Shown here piece after piece: positions 33,355-40,650 of a DNA stretch of 64,000 bases. The notes beneath the pieces are model-generated. The model was given only the letters and a program-made list of their open reading frames with translations, was not told where the DNA came from and did no database searches. The stretch is from Thalassospira lucentensis (GTDB lineage: Bacteria > Pseudomonadota > Alphaproteobacteria > Rhodospirillales > Thalassospiraceae), in assembly GCF_001613805.1 (NCBI RefSeq), contig NZ_LPVY01000021.1, forward strand, positions 186,001 to 250,000. Direction: 5' to 3'. The position numbers were made by a program, and so were the translations under genes. Position 1 is the first letter of the stretch, and each line of letters starts with the position of its first letter.

Positions 33355-33897
33355 TTACTTATATATTTTATTATTACTTAAAATATCCACTCCGCACCCA
33401 ATGAAGTCTTTGTCGTGAGTAATCAAGACAAGCCCGTTTTTCTGACACATAAATGATATCATTTCGTCGTTCATGTCTGATTTATTGGAATGAATTCGAT
33501 CACAGAATTTAACAATATTATCAATAGAAACAATATCACACAAAAGGCTAGATATCATTAGTATTTCATTTATCTGCCCATCAACTTCTTGAGCATTATC
33601 AATGTAGTCATTAGTATTCCTATAATCTTTGAATTTTAAAGCACTGTTATTAGTTGAATTATAAAGAGAAAAAACCAACCTCAAATAAGTATTTACAAAT
33701 TCAGATATAACAGTTGGACTAACAAAAATTTCACCGCGATTTTTTAGTATATTATCTTGAACAGAAACATAAAATTTGTACTTTGGGTCTCTAACATCCA
33801 AGAACGGGCCATACAAATATATTAAAACATTAGTATCAAAAAAATACCTCCCATCTAAAGAAACACCTCCTAAATCTTCAACGCTGCAATATCCCAT
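33355..33897 (-). CDS. PIN-domain nuclease (putative effector of the STAS/HATPase operon)
   Basis: A 180-residue protein with PIN-domain acidic residues in order: D21 in RYFFDTNVLIYLY, E66 in SPTVISEFVN, D141/D144 in NKSDMNDEM and D162/D164 in LITHDKDF. PIN proteins are Mg-dependent RNases and often toxins. The gene is conspicuously AT-rich against a GC-rich background. It starts seven bases after the stop of the STAS-like gene with GAGGGG as ribosome site, making it the third gene of a tight operon. There is no small VapB-like antitoxin; the STAS/HATPase proteins take that position. Whether it is an active toxin is not known. Confidence 0.82.
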   Translation of the reverse strand: MGYCSVEDLGGVSLDGRYFFDTNVLIYLYGPFLDVRDPKYKFYVSVQDNILKNRGEIFVSPTVISEFVNTYLRLVFSLYNSTNNSALKFKDYRNTNDYIDNAQEVDGQINEILMISSLLCDIVSIDNIVKFCDRIHSNKSDMNDEMISFMCQKNGLVLITHDKDFIGCGVDILSNNKIYK

Positions 33898-33903
33898 GAG
33901 ATA

Positions 33904-34251
33904 CTACCCCTCATAATGGCTCATTATCTCTCCAATTTCATCTTTATTTTCATAAAACCTCTTCCCTCTATTAATCGACCTAACAATAGTACCACCAAAC
34001 CCTTCTGGAACATCTACTATTTTCAATTTTCTTTTAATCATATCTTCCGGGAATTCATTATACAATTGGCCTATAACCGCATTCGTGAAAGCAGTTATTA
34101 TTTGAGAGGCCCCCACGAAAGAAAGTTCTACATTATCCCCTCTTTCGAAAGCCGTCGCCACCAACTCATGCACCTTATTGCCATCCTCCGTATCAACGAA
34201 GTTCGGGTCATTTGTTAAATCTAATATCTTGATCTTTTGTAACGCCATCAT
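33904..34251 (-). CDS. DUF4325 STAS-like protein
   Basis: A 115-residue protein. The central segment VELSFVGASQIITAFTNAVIGQLY corresponds to the strand-helix of DUF4325 STAS-like proteins (usual form: F.G...TSSFLN..IG.LY), where a Ser/Thr near the helix is the potential phospho-site. ATG 34251 follows GGAG, which itself overlaps the TAG stop of the upstream HATPase gene, so the two are translationally coupled. Strongly AT-rich. By analogy with SpoIIAA/RsbV it may bind the HATPase and release or restrain the PIN protein (inference). Confidence 0.8.
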   Translation of the reverse strand: MMALQKIKILDLTNDPNFVDTEDGNKVHELVATAFERGDNVELSFVGASQIITAFTNAVIGQLYNEFPEDMIKRKLKIVDVPEGFGGTIVRSINRGKRFYENKDEIGEIMSHYEG

Positions 34252-34260
34252 CCTCAACTC

Positions 34261-35142
34261 CTACAAAAAGTCGTTCGGATCTAATTCTTCAGAGAGCATG
34301 TAATCACGACGGTCTGCTGTATTTATTTTTATGTTAACCATCGTTCCCGGGAAAGGCTTTGGCAACTGCCTACGAGTTATTTCGTGTCCATTTTGACACC
34401 AATATCCATCATGAGAAGTGATAGTTAAGCTACCATTGTTATGCATAATAAATTCACGAACAATCTTCAGTCCCAAGCCGCCGGGAATATCCCCAGCTCG
34501 CGTGGTGTTTTCGTCCTCCATTGCCCACCCAATTGCCTGACTAGCTTCGATATCACGCCCTAAGAACTGCGATACATTGTGTCGAAAGCCCTGCCCCATA
34601 TCAACAACAGCAAATTCAAGAGCTTGCCTAACCTTTGGGGAAGCTTGACCACAGGCAAAAACACCCAAAGCACTTTTCGAGTGAAGCCCACAATTGTTAT
34701 ATATTTCGTTTATTCCCTGCAAAAAGGTACGCCTCAACAAATCCGTCATGTTGGGAATTCCTTTTCCTTTCAGGTTGTCCTCGACAAATCCCGCGAACTT
34801 CTTTGACTCGTTAAGAGTGAATCTTGTGAAAGGAATAGAAGTACCTTGCCGATCAACTAGCTTGGGTTGCAGGAAACCATTTCTCTGCAAGACCCGGCGA
34901 ACGGGGTCATTCAGCCTCACAAAGTCGACGATATTTCCACGACTTTGCAACAAAGCAACTACACCTCCGAGAGCCGCAGCCATATTGCCATCTATTCTGC
35001 TAGCGATAGAGCAATCGATTTTCACATGACTGTTCTCCACCCCTGCCACCGAGGCGGCAAATGCAGCAAGGGAAACGACTCCCTCAACTGAACAGTTAAC
35101 ATCCTGCAACAGCGGTTGCGCAACAGCCCCTCTAGCATTCAT
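34261..35142 (-). CDS. STAS-HATPase (GHKL) fusion protein
   Basis: A 293-residue protein and first gene of the three-gene operon. Residues about 18-92 look STAS-like (VKIDCSIASRIDGNMAAAL through VRRVLQRNGFL). Residues about 135-280 carry a GHKL ATP-binding fold: N-box INEIYNNC (144-151), G1 box DMGQGF (181-186), G2 box GGLGLKIVREF (221-231). No dimerisation/phosphoacceptor His domain and no membrane segment are present, so it is an RsbW/RsbT-type soluble ATPase or Ser/Thr kinase, not a sensor histidine kinase. The start ATG 35142 has no strong ribosome site. Likely partner of the STAS-like protein encoded next. Confidence 0.8.
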   Translation of the reverse strand: MNARGAVAQPLLQDVNCSVEGVVSLAAFAASVAGVENSHVKIDCSIASRIDGNMAAALGGVVALLQSRGNIVDFVRLNDPVRRVLQRNGFLQPKLVDRQGTSIPFTRFTLNESKKFAGFVEDNLKGKGIPNMTDLLRRTFLQGINEIYNNCGLHSKSALGVFACGQASPKVRQALEFAVVDMGQGFRHNVSQFLGRDIEASQAIGWAMEDENTTRAGDIPGGLGLKIVREFIMHNNGSLTITSHDGYWCQNGHEITRRQLPKPFPGTMVNIKINTADRRDYMLSEELDPNDFL

Positions 35143-35424
35143 GCAAACAGCACCGTAATCAGAATCAACCTACCATTGAGCAACAACAGCATTTTTCCGA
35201 TAGAATCGAAGTTTCACGCCAGATTTAAGGATCACCTGAAGCTTTCAGATAAACAACATCCCATCACTAAATACGATTGCATGCAACGGGCAAAATGCTC
35301 AACACGATCACGCTGACCAACAAATATTGCCTCAAGAAGATAGCTTTATTAAGGCACACCTTTCCAAACACCTTGCGCTATATCCGTGAAGAAGTATCGC
35401 AAAAAGCTAACATGTCATCATCCT
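35143..35424. other. Promoter-side intergenic region of the STAS/HATPase operon
   Basis: 282 bases of AT-rich sequence with no convincing gene on either strand. It should contain the operon promoter. Confidence 0.5.
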
Positions 35425-35544
35425 CCACTCTTATTCGGACTCCGCTTAACCACATAGCCCCTCACGCAAACCCAAGGGCAATGCCTTATATTGGGCATAT
35501 ATTGACTTACGTCGCGATAACCACCGGCATCAGAATACCGAAAG
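35425..35544 (-). pseudogene. Decayed 3' fragment of a 3TM phage holin gene
   Basis: On the minus strand this stretch aligns with the last ~120 bases of the intact holin gene at 36183-36683. Shared blocks include GTCAATA, GGCATTGC and AAGCGGAGT, and the peptide end VVKRSPNK corresponds to VVKRSADK. Stops and frameshifts break the frame. It directly follows the NUDIX stop codon, so a second, related phage end once lay here. Confidence 0.7.
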
Positions 35545-36009
35545 TCAAGACTCCCCCTCCACCATAAAACCCGCTGCCTTCCGCGCCACCCATGCCACAT
35601 CCTGACTCAGTTCAAGCCCGCTTTCCTCAAGACCAACAACCGGGAACCAGCGCGCTTCCAGTGCATCATCCCCCGCAACCGGCTCCCCACCATTCCAGCG
35701 GCACAGCATCGCGATCAGGATGAAATGGCGTTTTACCTGCCCGTCCGCATCGCGATCAAAGGCATCAAGTGCCGTCAAAACACCAACGGCTTCCGCCGAA
35801 ATGCCGGTTTCCTCGTGAAGTTCGCGTAATGCGGCCTGTGCAAGGGTTTCCCCGGCATCAATCTTGCCGCCGGGATATCCCCACATGCCCTGATCGGGCG
35901 GATTGGCGCGGCGCACCAGCAAAACCTGCTGATCGCGCACGACAACCGCAATTGTCGCCGCAATCGGCCGTGATGGTGATGATGGAGACGATAAAGGCTT
36001 ATCAGGCAT
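35545..36009 (-). CDS. NUDIX hydrolase
   Basis: A pyrophosphohydrolase of about 154 residues. The Nudix box is complete: GGKIDAGETLAQAALRELHEETGI. The front IAATIAVVVRDQQVLLVRRANPPDQGMWGYPG is typical of MutT/ADP-ribose-type and NADH-type housekeeping enzymes. ATG 36009 has GAGG upstream. The 5' leader contains a TPP-riboswitch-like 3' half, which would tie the enzyme to thiamine metabolism (some Nudix enzymes hydrolyse toxic thiamine pyrophosphate analogues or HMP-PP). Substrate not proven. It lies exactly between the prophage end and the holin remnant. Confidence 0.85.
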   Translation of the reverse strand: MPDKPLSSPSSPSRPIAATIAVVVRDQQVLLVRRANPPDQGMWGYPGGKIDAGETLAQAALRELHEETGISAEAVGVLTALDAFDRDADGQVKRHFILIAMLCRWNGGEPVAGDDALEARWFPVVGLEESGLELSQDVAWVARKAAGFMVEGES

Positions 36010-36051
36010 GGCGGCCTCGTCTGCAGCGACCGGCAAGGGAAAGACCAAGGC

Positions 36052-36150
36052 GGTCCCGTCCCTTCGCTGGCATGATCCGGATCAGGTTCAAAGGGTCGGT
36101 GCATTGTCGATCATATCAGCCACACCATCCGAAACAACCCGATACAACCC
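36052..36150 (-). ncRNA. TPP riboswitch-like leader (3' half conserved, 5' half degenerate)
   Basis: On the minus strand ACCCTTTGAACCTGATCCGG followed by ATCATGCCAGCGAAGGGA (36096 down to about 36059) is the standard 3' half of the THI element. The 5' half is poor: GGCTGATA appears where GGCTGAGA is expected and no P3 stem-loop is evident. It lies upstream of the NUDIX gene, next to the prophage end, so it may be truncated by the insertion. Confidence 0.65.
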
Positions 36151-36182
36151 ACCCCCACCATCGCAAACAGGCCACCACCCCG

Positions 36183-36683
36183 TCACGCGCCACCCTCCCC
36201 GATCTTCTTATCCGCACTCCGCTTCACCACACTGACCCCCAAAACGCCCAGCGCAATGCCCCAGATCGGGCTGGTATTGACCAGTGCCGCAATAATCGCC
36301 GGGGCCTGAAGCGGGGTCAGGATGATGGCGGCGGCAATCGATCCCATCGTCATGATCCAGGTCAGTGCGACGGCATAGCCAAAGCTCGGTCGCCAGCGGC
36401 GCACAAACGCATCCTCGCTTTGCACCTCGGCCCGGATGGTGCGGTTGATGGTTGTCAAAATCCCCCGGTCCCGCGAAAGCTCGATTTCCGCCATGCGTTC
36501 GGAATGGCGGTTGGCCTCGGCAATTTGCGCCGGGGTGACATCCCCCTTTGTCACCGCATCGCCAACCTGTTTAAGCCCCTCGGCCGCGGTTTTCGCGACC
36601 GGATGATCAATGGTGTCAAGCCCCGCGCCGACCGCCTTCATCAAAAGCGGCAGGCCGATCTGCGCCAGTAATGCTGGTATCAC
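36183..36683 (-). CDS. Phage holin, 3TM type
   Basis: A 166-residue inner-membrane protein that would let the endolysin reach the cell wall. The sequence VTPAQIAEANRHSERMAEIELSRD, then DAFVRRWRPSFGYAVALTW and two hydrophobic helices, then VVKRS, is the pattern of 3TM holins found in gene-transfer agents and alphaproteobacterial phages. The start is GTG with a strong AAGGAGG. It is the last recognisable gene at this end of the prophage. Confidence 0.85.
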   Translation of the reverse strand: MIPALLAQIGLPLLMKAVGAGLDTIDHPVAKTAAEGLKQVGDAVTKGDVTPAQIAEANRHSERMAEIELSRDRGILTTINRTIRAEVQSEDAFVRRWRPSFGYAVALTWIMTMGSIAAAIILTPLQAPAIIAALVNTSPIWGIALGVLGVSVVKRSADKKIGEGGA

Positions 36684-36838
36684 GTGATACCTCCTTCCTT
36701 TTAAAAATGCCGGTTTCGCCAGTTTCCTTACCCCGCCAACACAACCCTGAATAAATTGACGCGAAAATAAAAAACCAATAGATTTATTTATGAATTCTAA
36801 TGTTCGCGTTTGAATGCAGGGGATATCAGGGGGCCGTC

Positions 36839-37435
36839 ATGAAAAGATTTCTTGCCGCAATGCTATTGTTTCTGGGGATAAATCAGGCCAATGCGCAGCA
36901 GCTCCCGCCGCCGATCGACCTTGGTATCGTCAATATCCCGCAAGAGACACCGGTCTGGTGCTGGGTCGCCGTGGTCGAACAGATCGCGCATTGGAAAAAC
37001 CAGACCCATCCCAATACATCCCCGTATCAGTGCGAGCTTGTTTCTGTCGCAAACGGCATGTCGCAACCGACCTGCTGCAATTCAGCGCTCGTGATGTCCA
37101 ACCCGATGCTGGCACAGCAATGCATCCGCACCGGACACGATCCCGAAATCATGCAATTGCTGAGCATGGTCAGCAACAATGTCGCCGGTTATGGCATGCC
37201 CGCCCATCCGATGGTGCTTTACAACACCCTGGCATCGGGGCGTCCGATTATCCTGAAACTGCAAAACACCCCCTTTTCCGGGCATGTCGTGGTGCTGCGC
37301 GGGATGGCATGGGTGCAAACCCCGATGGGGCCGACAGCAGTGCTTTATATCAATGATCCGCTGTCCTATTTCACCCAGCCCGTCCCGTTCCAGAACATCG
37401 CCCATATGTGGTCCGGGGCCTTTATCGCCAATTGA
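36839..37435 (+). CDS. Secreted papain-like cysteine protease, C70 (AvrRpt2)-type
   Basis: A 198-residue exported protein with signal peptide 1-19 (MKRFLAAMLLFLGINQANA). The active-site Cys is C41 in ETPVWCWVAVVEQI; the His is H149 in FSGHVVVLRGM; the Asn/Asp is in YINDP (172-173). This follows the C70 papain-like pattern known from the plant effector AvrRpt2 and many uncharacterised bacterial secreted proteins. Several extra Cys (CC at 79-80, C65, C95) may form disulphides. ATG 36839 has AGGGGG upstream. It is on the plus strand between phage holin and endolysin, so it is cargo, not a structural gene. Confidence 0.8.
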   Translation: MKRFLAAMLLFLGINQANAQQLPPPIDLGIVNIPQETPVWCWVAVVEQIAHWKNQTHPNTSPYQCELVSVANGMSQPTCCNSALVMSNPMLAQQCIRTGHDPEIMQLLSMVSNNVAGYGMPAHPMVLYNTLASGRPIILKLQNTPFSGHVVVLRGMAWVQTPMGPTAVLYINDPLSYFTQPVPFQNIAHMWSGAFIAN

Positions 37436-37480
37436 GGTGGGGCTTTGCAGCCCGCCATGATGGCAATAACGACCATCGGG

Positions 37481-37936
37481 TTAGTTAATCCCGCGATAAA
37501 ACAGATGCCCGCCAATCTCGGCCACCGGCACCTGCCCCCGCGCCCAATAGGGATCAACCGCATGGGTGTGATAATGCGTCGCCCCCATCGTCATGTCGGC
37601 AATTTCCCCGGCCATTGCCCGTGTCGCCACCCGTTTGCACAGCCGGTATGCCGGGTCGCGCACACTGAGCTTAAGCAACTTCGCCCGGTTCGGATCGCCC
37701 GCGTTCCAGCACGAAAACTGCCCCGGTTTCAGGCATACCTGCGACACCGTATTGCCCCACCAATACCGCCCGCGCGCTTTGGCAAATGCCACCCGGTTCA
37801 GGATCACGCAGGCCACCGCCTCGATCCCGCTCAATCCCTCGCCGCGCGCCTCGCCATAAAGGGTCCGCGCCAGAACATCACCGACCGGCAAAATGTGCGG
37901 GTCGGTGATCGCATCCATCGTCAGAACATCATTCAT
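37481..37936 (-). CDS. SleB-type cell wall hydrolase (phage endolysin)
   Basis: A 151-residue peptidoglycan hydrolase of the Hydrolase_2/SleB family. Visible: VLARTLYGEARGEGLSGIEAVACVILNRV (Glu in GEARGE is the likely catalytic acid), then the Cys-containing QVCLKPGQFSCWN, and ATHYHTHAVDPYWARG near the end. There is no signal peptide, so export would depend on the holin. ATG 37936 has AAGGA upstream; ATG 37972 overlaps the previous stop but lacks a ribosome site. Confidence 0.88.
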   Translation of the reverse strand: MNDVLTMDAITDPHILPVGDVLARTLYGEARGEGLSGIEAVACVILNRVAFAKARGRYWWGNTVSQVCLKPGQFSCWNAGDPNRAKLLKLSVRDPAYRLCKRVATRAMAGEIADMTMGATHYHTHAVDPYWARGQVPVAEIGGHLFYRGIN

Positions 37937-37968
37937 CGCTGTTTCCTTATCCTGTTTTCCGCCCGGCC

Positions 37969-38262
37969 TCATGCCGCCGGTACATTGTGGTCAAGCTTCG
38001 CCTCGATCCGCAGCAGATGCGCGGTCAGGCGTTTTTCAATATCCTTGAGGTACGGGATCGAAACGTAGTTTCGTGCCACATCCAGCTTGAAATCCGCCAG
38101 CCCGTCGCGAAGTTCGATCATCTCCGCATCGTGACTGGCGCGCAGGCTTTCAAGCCGGTCGGAAAACTCGCCGCGCATCCGCCAGGTCAGCCAGAAAAGC
38201 CCCGCCACCGCCGGGATTTCCACCGCCGTAATCCACCAGATCAGATCAACCGGTCCGCTCAT
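37969..38262 (-). CDS. Phage membrane/coiled-coil protein (spanin-like position)
   Basis: A 97-residue protein with one N-terminal hydrophobic segment (LIWWITAVEIPAVAGLFWLTW) followed by a charged helix likely to form a coiled coil. It sits just upstream of the endolysin with a GGAGG ribosome site. Position and layout resemble i-spanin or lysis-accessory proteins; no sequence family is recognised. Confidence 0.65.
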   Translation of the reverse strand: MSGPVDLIWWITAVEIPAVAGLFWLTWRMRGEFSDRLESLRASHDAEMIELRDGLADFKLDVARNYVSIPYLKDIEKRLTAHLLRIEAKLDHNVPAA

Positions 38263-38373
38263 CACATCCTCCTGCCCCTTTGCATAAATCGCGCATGAAA
38301 AAGGCCCGCATCGCTGTCACGCCATACGGGCCGGTCGTTGTTGTCTCGTTACTGCCGGATCTGGCTCAGGCCC

Positions 38374-38428
38374 CGTCATTCCCGCGCAGGCGGGAATCCA
38401 GTCCTTCGCGCTGCATCCTCAAAACCCT
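38374..38428. repeat. Dispersed intergenic repeat, half unit
   Basis: CGTCATTCCCGCG-CAG-GCGGGAATCCAGTCC with the tail CTGCATCCTCAAAACC, upstream of the exporter leader. Confidence 0.8.
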
Positions 38429-38482
38429 CTTTCCCCGCCGAACTTCACCCGTTATGCTGCCGCCAGACAGGAGACACCCGCC

Positions 38483-38512
38483 ATGAGCACCAGTAAAAAA
38501 GCCGACAGATAA
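38483..38512 (+). CDS. Leader peptide of a CmlA-type exporter
   Basis: A nine-residue ORF encoding MSTSKKADR with a GGAG ribosome site. It matches the known cmlA leader MSTSKNADK in length, position and seven of nine residues. In cmlA, chloramphenicol stalls the ribosome on this leader and opens a downstream hairpin that hides the exporter's ribosome site. The same arrangement of hairpins follows here. Confidence 0.8.
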   Translation: MSTSKKADR

Positions 38513-38610
38513 GCCGCAGCAACCCCTTTGGTTTTTGTTGTTGCGGCGTTCTTTCAGAACCAGTTGGCTCTGGGAGCGCTGCCCGATCCCTTTTTCAAGG
38601 AAACGGCTTG
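38513..38610 (+). promoter_or_regulatory. Translational attenuator between leader and exporter
   Basis: GCCGCAGCAAC (38513-38523) pairs with GTTGTTGCGGC (38537-38547) immediately after the leader stop. A second short stem (CCTT/AAGG, about 38590-38600) covers the AAGGA ribosome site of the exporter. This is the expected layout for drug-induced release by stalling. Confidence 0.65.
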
Positions 38611-39801
38611 ATGCGCTCTGATATCTTGTCTTGGCGGTATTCGCTTACCGCCACTGTTCTTCTGTTATCTCCGTTCGATCTTCTGGCATCGCTTGGCATG
38701 GATATGTATCTGCCTGTGGTGCCACGCATGGCGGGCATTCTTGGCTCCAGCCCGCTTCTGATCCAACTGACCCTGACTTTCTATCTGGTCCTGATCGGGG
38801 CCGGGCAGCTTGTCTTTGGTCCGCTATCGGACCGTTTTGGTCGTCGACCGGTATTGCTGGGCGGCGCGATGGCCTATGTCATGGCATCGGTTGGCCTTGC
38901 CCTTGCCACACGCGGCGATGTGTTTCTGGCCCTGCGTCTTGTACAGGCGGCCGGGGCTTCGGCCTGTCTGGTCGCGACCTTTGCCACCGTGCGCGATATC
39001 TATGCCGGACGCGATGAAAGCAACGTCATCTATGGCCTGCTGGGATCCATGCTCGCGATGGTTCCGGCCATCGGACCATTGCTCGGCGCTCTTGTCGAAA
39101 TATGGTTGGGCTGGCGGGCGATATTCGCGCTCCTCGGCCTTACCATGGCGTTTGCGGTCATTACCGCCTTTTTCCTGTGGCCCGAAACCCGGCAACGAAC
39201 CGAAACCGGCCTTCGCTGGCGTGATCTTCTTGCCCCGCTTGGCCGGGTTCATTTCTGGCAATACACCCTGTCCTACGGGGCCGGAATGGGCAGCTTCTTT
39301 GTCTATTTCTCGGTCGCACCCTGGCTTTTGATGGGGCGGCATGGCCTGTCACAAACCCTGTTCAGCCTCCTCTTTGCCTCGGTCGCGATTGCCATGATGG
39401 CAACCGCCCGTCTGGTCGGGCGGCTGGTGCCGCGTTTTGGCATCGCGCGGATCATGGCGACAGGCATGTTCTGCTTGATGACCGGGGCCGGAATACTTGC
39501 CCTGACCGAAAGCCTCATACCCCGATCGATCATGGGCTTCATCGCGCCGATGTGGCTGATCGGGGTCGGTATTTCGATGGCGGTATCCGTCGCCCCCAAT
39601 GGCGCGCTTCGCGGTTTCGATCACATCGCAGGCACGGTCACGGCGGTTTATTTCTGTCTTGGCGGTCTGTTGCTTGGCGGGTTTGGCACCCTTGCAGTCA
39701 CCCTGCTGCCCCGACAAAGTGCCTGGCCGATTGTTGCCTTTTGCGGTTTGGTACCGATCATCGTTCTGATGATCGCCCGATTTAACCGCAACCGGTTCTG
39801 A
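38611..39801 (+). CDS. CmlA/FloR-like MFS drug exporter
   Basis: A 396-residue, 12-helix major-facilitator antiporter. It matches the CmlA/FloR branch: SPFDLLASLGMDMYLPVVPRM, then QLVFGPLSDRFGRRPVLLGG (motif A), VATFATVRDIYAG (motif C region precursor) and late MWLIGVGISMAVSVAPNGAL. These proteins export phenicols using the proton gradient. ATG 38611 follows AAGGA; the adjacent TTG is less likely. The conserved leader peptide supports the phenicol-exporter assignment. It stands on the plus strand inside a minus-strand prophage, as cargo. A broader Bcr-type specificity is possible. Confidence 0.87.
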   Translation: MRSDILSWRYSLTATVLLLSPFDLLASLGMDMYLPVVPRMAGILGSSPLLIQLTLTFYLVLIGAGQLVFGPLSDRFGRRPVLLGGAMAYVMASVGLALATRGDVFLALRLVQAAGASACLVATFATVRDIYAGRDESNVIYGLLGSMLAMVPAIGPLLGALVEIWLGWRAIFALLGLTMAFAVITAFFLWPETRQRTETGLRWRDLLAPLGRVHFWQYTLSYGAGMGSFFVYFSVAPWLLMGRHGLSQTLFSLLFASVAIAMMATARLVGRLVPRFGIARIMATGMFCLMTGAGILALTESLIPRSIMGFIAPMWLIGVGISMAVSVAPNGALRGFDHIAGTVTAVYFCLGGLLLGGFGTLAVTLLPRQSAWPIVAFCGLVPIIVLMIARFNRNRF

Positions 39802-39810
39802 TCACAGATT

Positions 39811-39847
39811 GACAAAAAAGACCCGCAAACCGAAAGGCTTGCGGGTC
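39811..39847 (-). terminator. Terminator hairpin between convergent genes
   Basis: GACCCGCAA (39820-39828) pairs with TTGCGGGTC (39839-39847); the minus strand continues CTTTTTTGTC. It probably ends the gene at 40047-40364 and may help the exporter gene on the plus strand. Confidence 0.7.
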
Positions 39848-40046
39848 AGTCAAGGAGGTCACTCGTCGAAACTCAAAAGGCGCAATGTCATCCGAATTCA
39901 GGGTTCGGGGTTCAGGTCTCAGGCTCAGGTCTCACCGGCACCACCCCGGCCACAATCGGCCGGCGGGCATCCCGACACAGGCCGCACCATGCGCGCTCGA
40001 ATGCGCTCCTGAAGCCGTCGCGCAGCGATCTTGCCGCGCTACCGGT

Positions 40047-40364
40047 TCAGGCATGGGGCCCGTTCAGTTTCACTTCCAGTTCCTGCCAGGCCTCGCCCGA
40101 TGCCACAAGGCAGCTTGCCCCGTTGGGCGAGGTAAACAGGATGGTCCAGGTTTTGCCATCGGGGGCTTTTAGCACCTCGATCACGCCGCCATTGGCGGTC
40201 ACACCGACCGCAACCGGTTCCTCGGCATATTTGGCACTCAGACTGTCAAGCACCTTGGTCCGGTCTCCGCAGACAGGGGATGCGGCATTGGCTGGCATGG
40301 CAAGCAGGGTGGCGACCGCAATCGCACCAACTGTCACGGCGATGAGTTTTGGAATGCTCCTCAT
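40047..40364 (-). CDS. Small secreted protein of unknown function
   Basis: A 105-residue protein with a typical signal peptide (IAVTVGAIAVATLLAMPANAA). The mature part has two Cys (PVCGDR and ASCLVAS) that may bond, and a strand-rich middle (VGVTANGGVIEVLKAPDGKTWTILFTSPNG). ATG 40364 has AAGGAGG at ideal spacing. I do not recognise a named family. It sits between the exporter and the large terminase and is probably host-derived cargo. Confidence 0.75.
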   Translation of the reverse strand: MRSIPKLIAVTVGAIAVATLLAMPANAASPVCGDRTKVLDSLSAKYAEEPVAVGVTANGGVIEVLKAPDGKTWTILFTSPNGASCLVASGEAWQELEVKLNGPHA

Positions 40365-40382
40365 GGTCAGGCCCTCCTTCAA

Positions 40383-40650
40383 GGGATCACAGACGGCGCG
40401 CTCCGGTTGAAATCAGGAGCAACTTGTAAACCAGTCTATAAATTGACCAACGCCGCAGAGCGGAAATAGGTCCGGCCCAATCGCACCGGCAGGCAAATCA
40501 TTTCGTCAAATATACGCCTTTGGTATAGATAAATTTCCGTAAAACTATTCCTTCATATAGTTAACGTAAGCATGAAAGTTGAATTTTCCATGAATATCGC
40601 GCTTTTGTGATCGACGATGTGCATAAGCATTTGTGAATTCACGGAATATT
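40383..40650. other. AT-rich stretch between secreted-protein gene and terminase
   Basis: 268 bases, clearly AT-richer than the phage genes, with no gene supported. It marks the junction between cargo (exporter region) and the terminase gene and holds the promoter of the 40047 gene. Confidence 0.5.

Noticed and set aside
39809..40172. Small plus-strand ORFs after the exporter, near an AAGGAGG-like sequence at 39852
   Set aside because: No start codon at suitable spacing, and they overlap the better supported secreted-protein gene on the other strand.
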